Positions 39,801 through 40,780 of a stretch of DNA of 40,780 bases are shown piece by piece; the first letter of the stretch is position 1; each line of letters starts with the position of its first letter. The stretch comes from a virus: IMG/VR virus record IMGVR_UViG_3300036770_001870, positions 1-40,780 of that record; one strand, written 5' to 3'. Below the pieces are notes generated by a model that was not told where the DNA came from, did no database searches, and worked only from the letters and a program-made list of their open reading frames with translations. The position numbers and the translations under genes are program-made.

Positions 39801-40614
39801 GTATGGCTTCTGGCACGGCGAGATCATCACCACGCTCGCCGAGATGCTGCTCTTCCCGACCTATGTCGCCGCAGGGATCAACCTTGCCACCGTGCGTCAG
39901 CGCCTCGTGCAGACGACGCAATGGCTTCAGCGCTACGGCGTGGCCTACAATAACAGCGGCGCTCCGGTTAGCTTCCTCGACGTTTACCGCGGCTTCAATG
40001 TGCTGACGGCCGATACCGACGAAGGCTCGACGGTCGACTCCACCTACGAGCGGATGATGGAAGAATACGACAATGATGTCGGTATCGCACTCTTCCGCGA
40101 CTCAGCCGAACTCGCATTCCAGTCGCAGACCTTCCATTGGGTGAACGCCGGCCGCGCTGAATATGAAGCCTTCAAGCGGCTGACCTACCACCTGGCCGGC
40201 CGCTTCATGGCCGTCTGGCTGCCGACGGGCTCGGCCGACATGACCGTGGCGCTCGATACGCCTGCCGGTGAGAAGTATCTGATTGTCGAGAATTTCGGCT
40301 ACACGGAAGCCGGCGAGCCGACCGAAGGCCGGAAGTTCATCTGCGTCTATCTGAAAAACGGCACCCGGCTTTACCGGATGATCAAGTCTTCGACGCTCGA
40401 CTCCAGCGGCCGTGAGATCTTGAGCGTTGATCGTGCTTTCTACGACGGGTTGACAAAATCGTCTGTACTTAGGGTTAGCTTTATGCAACTATCCCGGCTC
40501 AACCAGGATCGGCTTGAGATCGTGCATAAGACTGACACGCGAGGCGCGTCGCTCTGCTCTGCGACTTTCCGGGCCGCGCCGAACATCCGCCAGGTCAAAT
40601 CGGGCATCGTGTAA
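36877..40614 (+). CDS. Distal tail protein with large inserted domain
   Basis: A 1245-residue protein overlapping the tape measure stop (ATGA). Residues 1-190 (PNWNEPVKETLEWLTDIMTSPTGAEQRRCLRKYPRKDVEFSV...DWPRTAKVHPVRKARI) and 1030-1240 (LDVYRGFNVLTADTDEGSTVDSTYERMM...WVNAGRAEYEAFKRLTYHLAGRFMAVWLPT...LRVSFMQLSRLNQDRLEIVH) together look like one distal tail protein of about 420 residues that I remember from alphaproteobacterial siphophages. Roughly 830 residues are inserted between them. The insert is rich in Trp/Tyr/Asp (LADHWWWLSDDANAVHPTL, NWLSWLNGFWPDLDG, QWYGFWHGEIITTLAEMLL) with long helices, recalling an alpha/alpha-toroid glycosidase or lyase. It may bind or cut surface polysaccharide. 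Confidence 0.7.
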   Translation: MTIENIPVWPIEPNWNEPVKETLEWLTDIMTSPTGAEQRRCLRKYPRKDVEFSVAVEGADRAYLDQFFRSHGGKPVYLPLWFEAYWLTANAAAGSSTLPINQANNGGIKAGDILFIGSLGRASDYELVEVASVGTNSVTLVSPLETDWPRTAKVHPVRKARIPTQPAVRKLTDQASSVTPQFRIMQENDDVVLEDTRREVGPMIMDGLITNSYHIETGRGGYFHTNSGTSEGQSVMIFGMLLAYQVLRVSSVVSEREAADYYFELAQEMLDAMGDGSTTGPMIRQPFPEVATDLTLPHWLFAARGDVPEQGIVYEYQVTRSGSTLTIPANANGARVHEVWRIYPATSELLYESPYSPAFDIASPAGDTSIEITNWQKVGDTTVITIPGSAPSGITQWKIVYGYYKPSYIAQADAYEAYPNWTRISPGYSACAPDTFRWFEQALERAVALDDRPGMADRWQKLRLALRRSAVAGQAISDLREVFKPMPGFDVIPASGQPDGMFCYSDHPSATPPIGSGLDNNWTGYDFWSRAANGDIIGNIPAASTVNQVQLGRGFSDAWRTATSYQDADQYLYVAVSATKKPVAANKEFFLVYVSATMDFDPSQRWYADLGSLASFVATSGDVIEFFIPRTAFRLRSYDTSGNTVWGSTLPAGTELQNFGISSEMSGAYQIRLRKMRLVTAATAEAVEGAPMPFFPGALPFAINADLNKEAFVGWNGSPFHGYQLADHWWWLSDDANAVHPTLTAAKLPIPNRTTGATTFPLSATTAGGVTKPKHALLMEQQLMFLKHAQEQWVVDGGSLGPFAHTFVLNTDARSTIGSPTPHTWVYTNDDPNTRWVGYQVRIVESLTKIAELASGTPSFATAVDLAVTMASNWLSWLNGFWPDLDGQVVGGVTIYGMPTDYDDPATGQPQTFYEEPHAAAIILRACLQLQKVGKGNASVNNALMLRCWNYMEMIWRTTGEMAYTWSPDPAKKQWYGFWHGEIITTLAEMLLFPTYVAAGINLATVRQRLVQTTQWLQRYGVAYNNSGAPVSFLDVYRGFNVLTADTDEGSTVDSTYERMMEEYDNDVGIALFRDSAELAFQSQTFHWVNAGRAEYEAFKRLTYHLAGRFMAVWLPTGSADMTVALDTPAGEKYLIVENFGYTEAGEPTEGRKFICVYLKNGTRLYRMIKSSTLDSSGREILSVDRAFYDGLTKSSVLRVSFMQLSRLNQDRLEIVHKTDTRGASLCSATFRAAPNIRQVKSGIV

Positions 40615-40617
40615 CAG

Positions 40618-40780
40618 ATGAGCTTCGACACCCTTGAACGATCGAATGCCAGCGCCAAACCGGTTGCACTCTACGAGTTCATCTACGGCTCGCAGATCTG
40701 GCGCTACACGGGCTACGAGGAAGCCCTCACGATCAACGGCGTGACCTACCAACCGCTCGCGATTTCGGACAGCGGCTACA
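40618..40780 (+). CDS. DUF2163-like tail protein (partial, N-terminus)
   Basis: ATG 40618 starts four bases after the preceding gene and runs off the window after 54 codons. SFDTLERSNASAKPVALYEFIYGSQIWRYTGYEEALTINGVTYQPLAIS is the N-terminal signature (ELYEFxxGxxxWRYT...YxPxxI) of the DUF2163 family, which forms part of the distal tail (hub) in alphaproteobacterial siphophages and gene transfer agents. It normally follows the distal tail protein, as here, and precedes a cysteine-peptidase-type protein and the tail fibre gene. Confidence 0.8.
   Translation, partial: MSFDTLERSNASAKPVALYEFIYGSQIWRYTGYEEALTINGVTYQPLAISDSGY

Noticed and set aside
1-40780. tRNA, rRNA, insertion sequence or CRISPR array
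   Set aside because: I looked for T-loop signatures, transposase motifs and spaced direct repeats. The only regular array is the 16-bp iteron block, whose 5-bp spacers are far too short for CRISPR.

Overview
The window is phage DNA of an alphaproteobacterial, probably rhizobial, host. This is inferred from high GC, the alphaproteobacterial-type distal tail pair at the right edge, and a P4-type integrase. The virion genes follow the lambda order (small and large terminase, gpW, portal B, S49 protease with nested scaffold, decoration D, capsid E, gpFII/Z/U-like connectors, tail tube, G/GT chaperone, long tape measure), so the particle should be a long-tailed siphovirus with lambda-type terminase. 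The right edge cuts a DUF2163-type tail gene; lysis genes are not in the window. No host DNA flanks the centrally placed integrase, so this looks like a complete or circularly permuted phage genome, or a prophage whose attachment site is elsewhere.

Layout. 1-1761: small leftward genes, including a 44-residue membrane peptide and two tandem zinc-ribbon paralogues. 1762-2627: non-coding hub with seven 16-bp-spaced iterons, a GC-rich symmetric block followed by an A/T tract, an 18-bp inverted repeat and a leftward terminator. 2628-8223: leftward early operon of tightly overlapping small genes plus a primase-helicase and an HTH regulator. 8377-17167: rightward replication and nucleic-acid operon (Cas4-like DUF2800 nuclease, DUF2815 ssDNA-binding protein, family-B DNA polymerase, C5-cytosine methyltransferase, dCMP deaminase, VRR-NUC nuclease, SNF2 helicase). 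17168-17820: structured non-coding immunity region and repressor promoter. 17821-19966: repressor and integrase. 20007-20264: one leftward small gene. 20391-20582: AlpA-like regulator. 20575-40780: packaging, head and tail genes.

Most interesting points. (1) The methyltransferase gene is overprinted: the +1 frame stays open for 507 codons and encodes a second protein-like sequence with six GW(P/T)T repeats; the same six nucleotide repeats read as (L/M/V)AD-type repeats in the methyltransferase. (2) A short motif, DF(A/D/E)D(I/V)LG, occurs six times in five otherwise unrelated phage proteins. (3) About fifteen palindromic sites resembling GTCAAC-N5-GTTGAC lie mostly in leaders and short intergenic gaps genome-wide, including three at the repressor promoter: a stoperator-like network. 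(4) The integrase gene is surrounded by eight copies of TGACGGTATC. (5) A distal tail protein carries an insertion of roughly 830 residues that may be an envelope-polysaccharide-acting domain.

All functional statements come from reading the sequence and remembered family knowledge; no database search was run.
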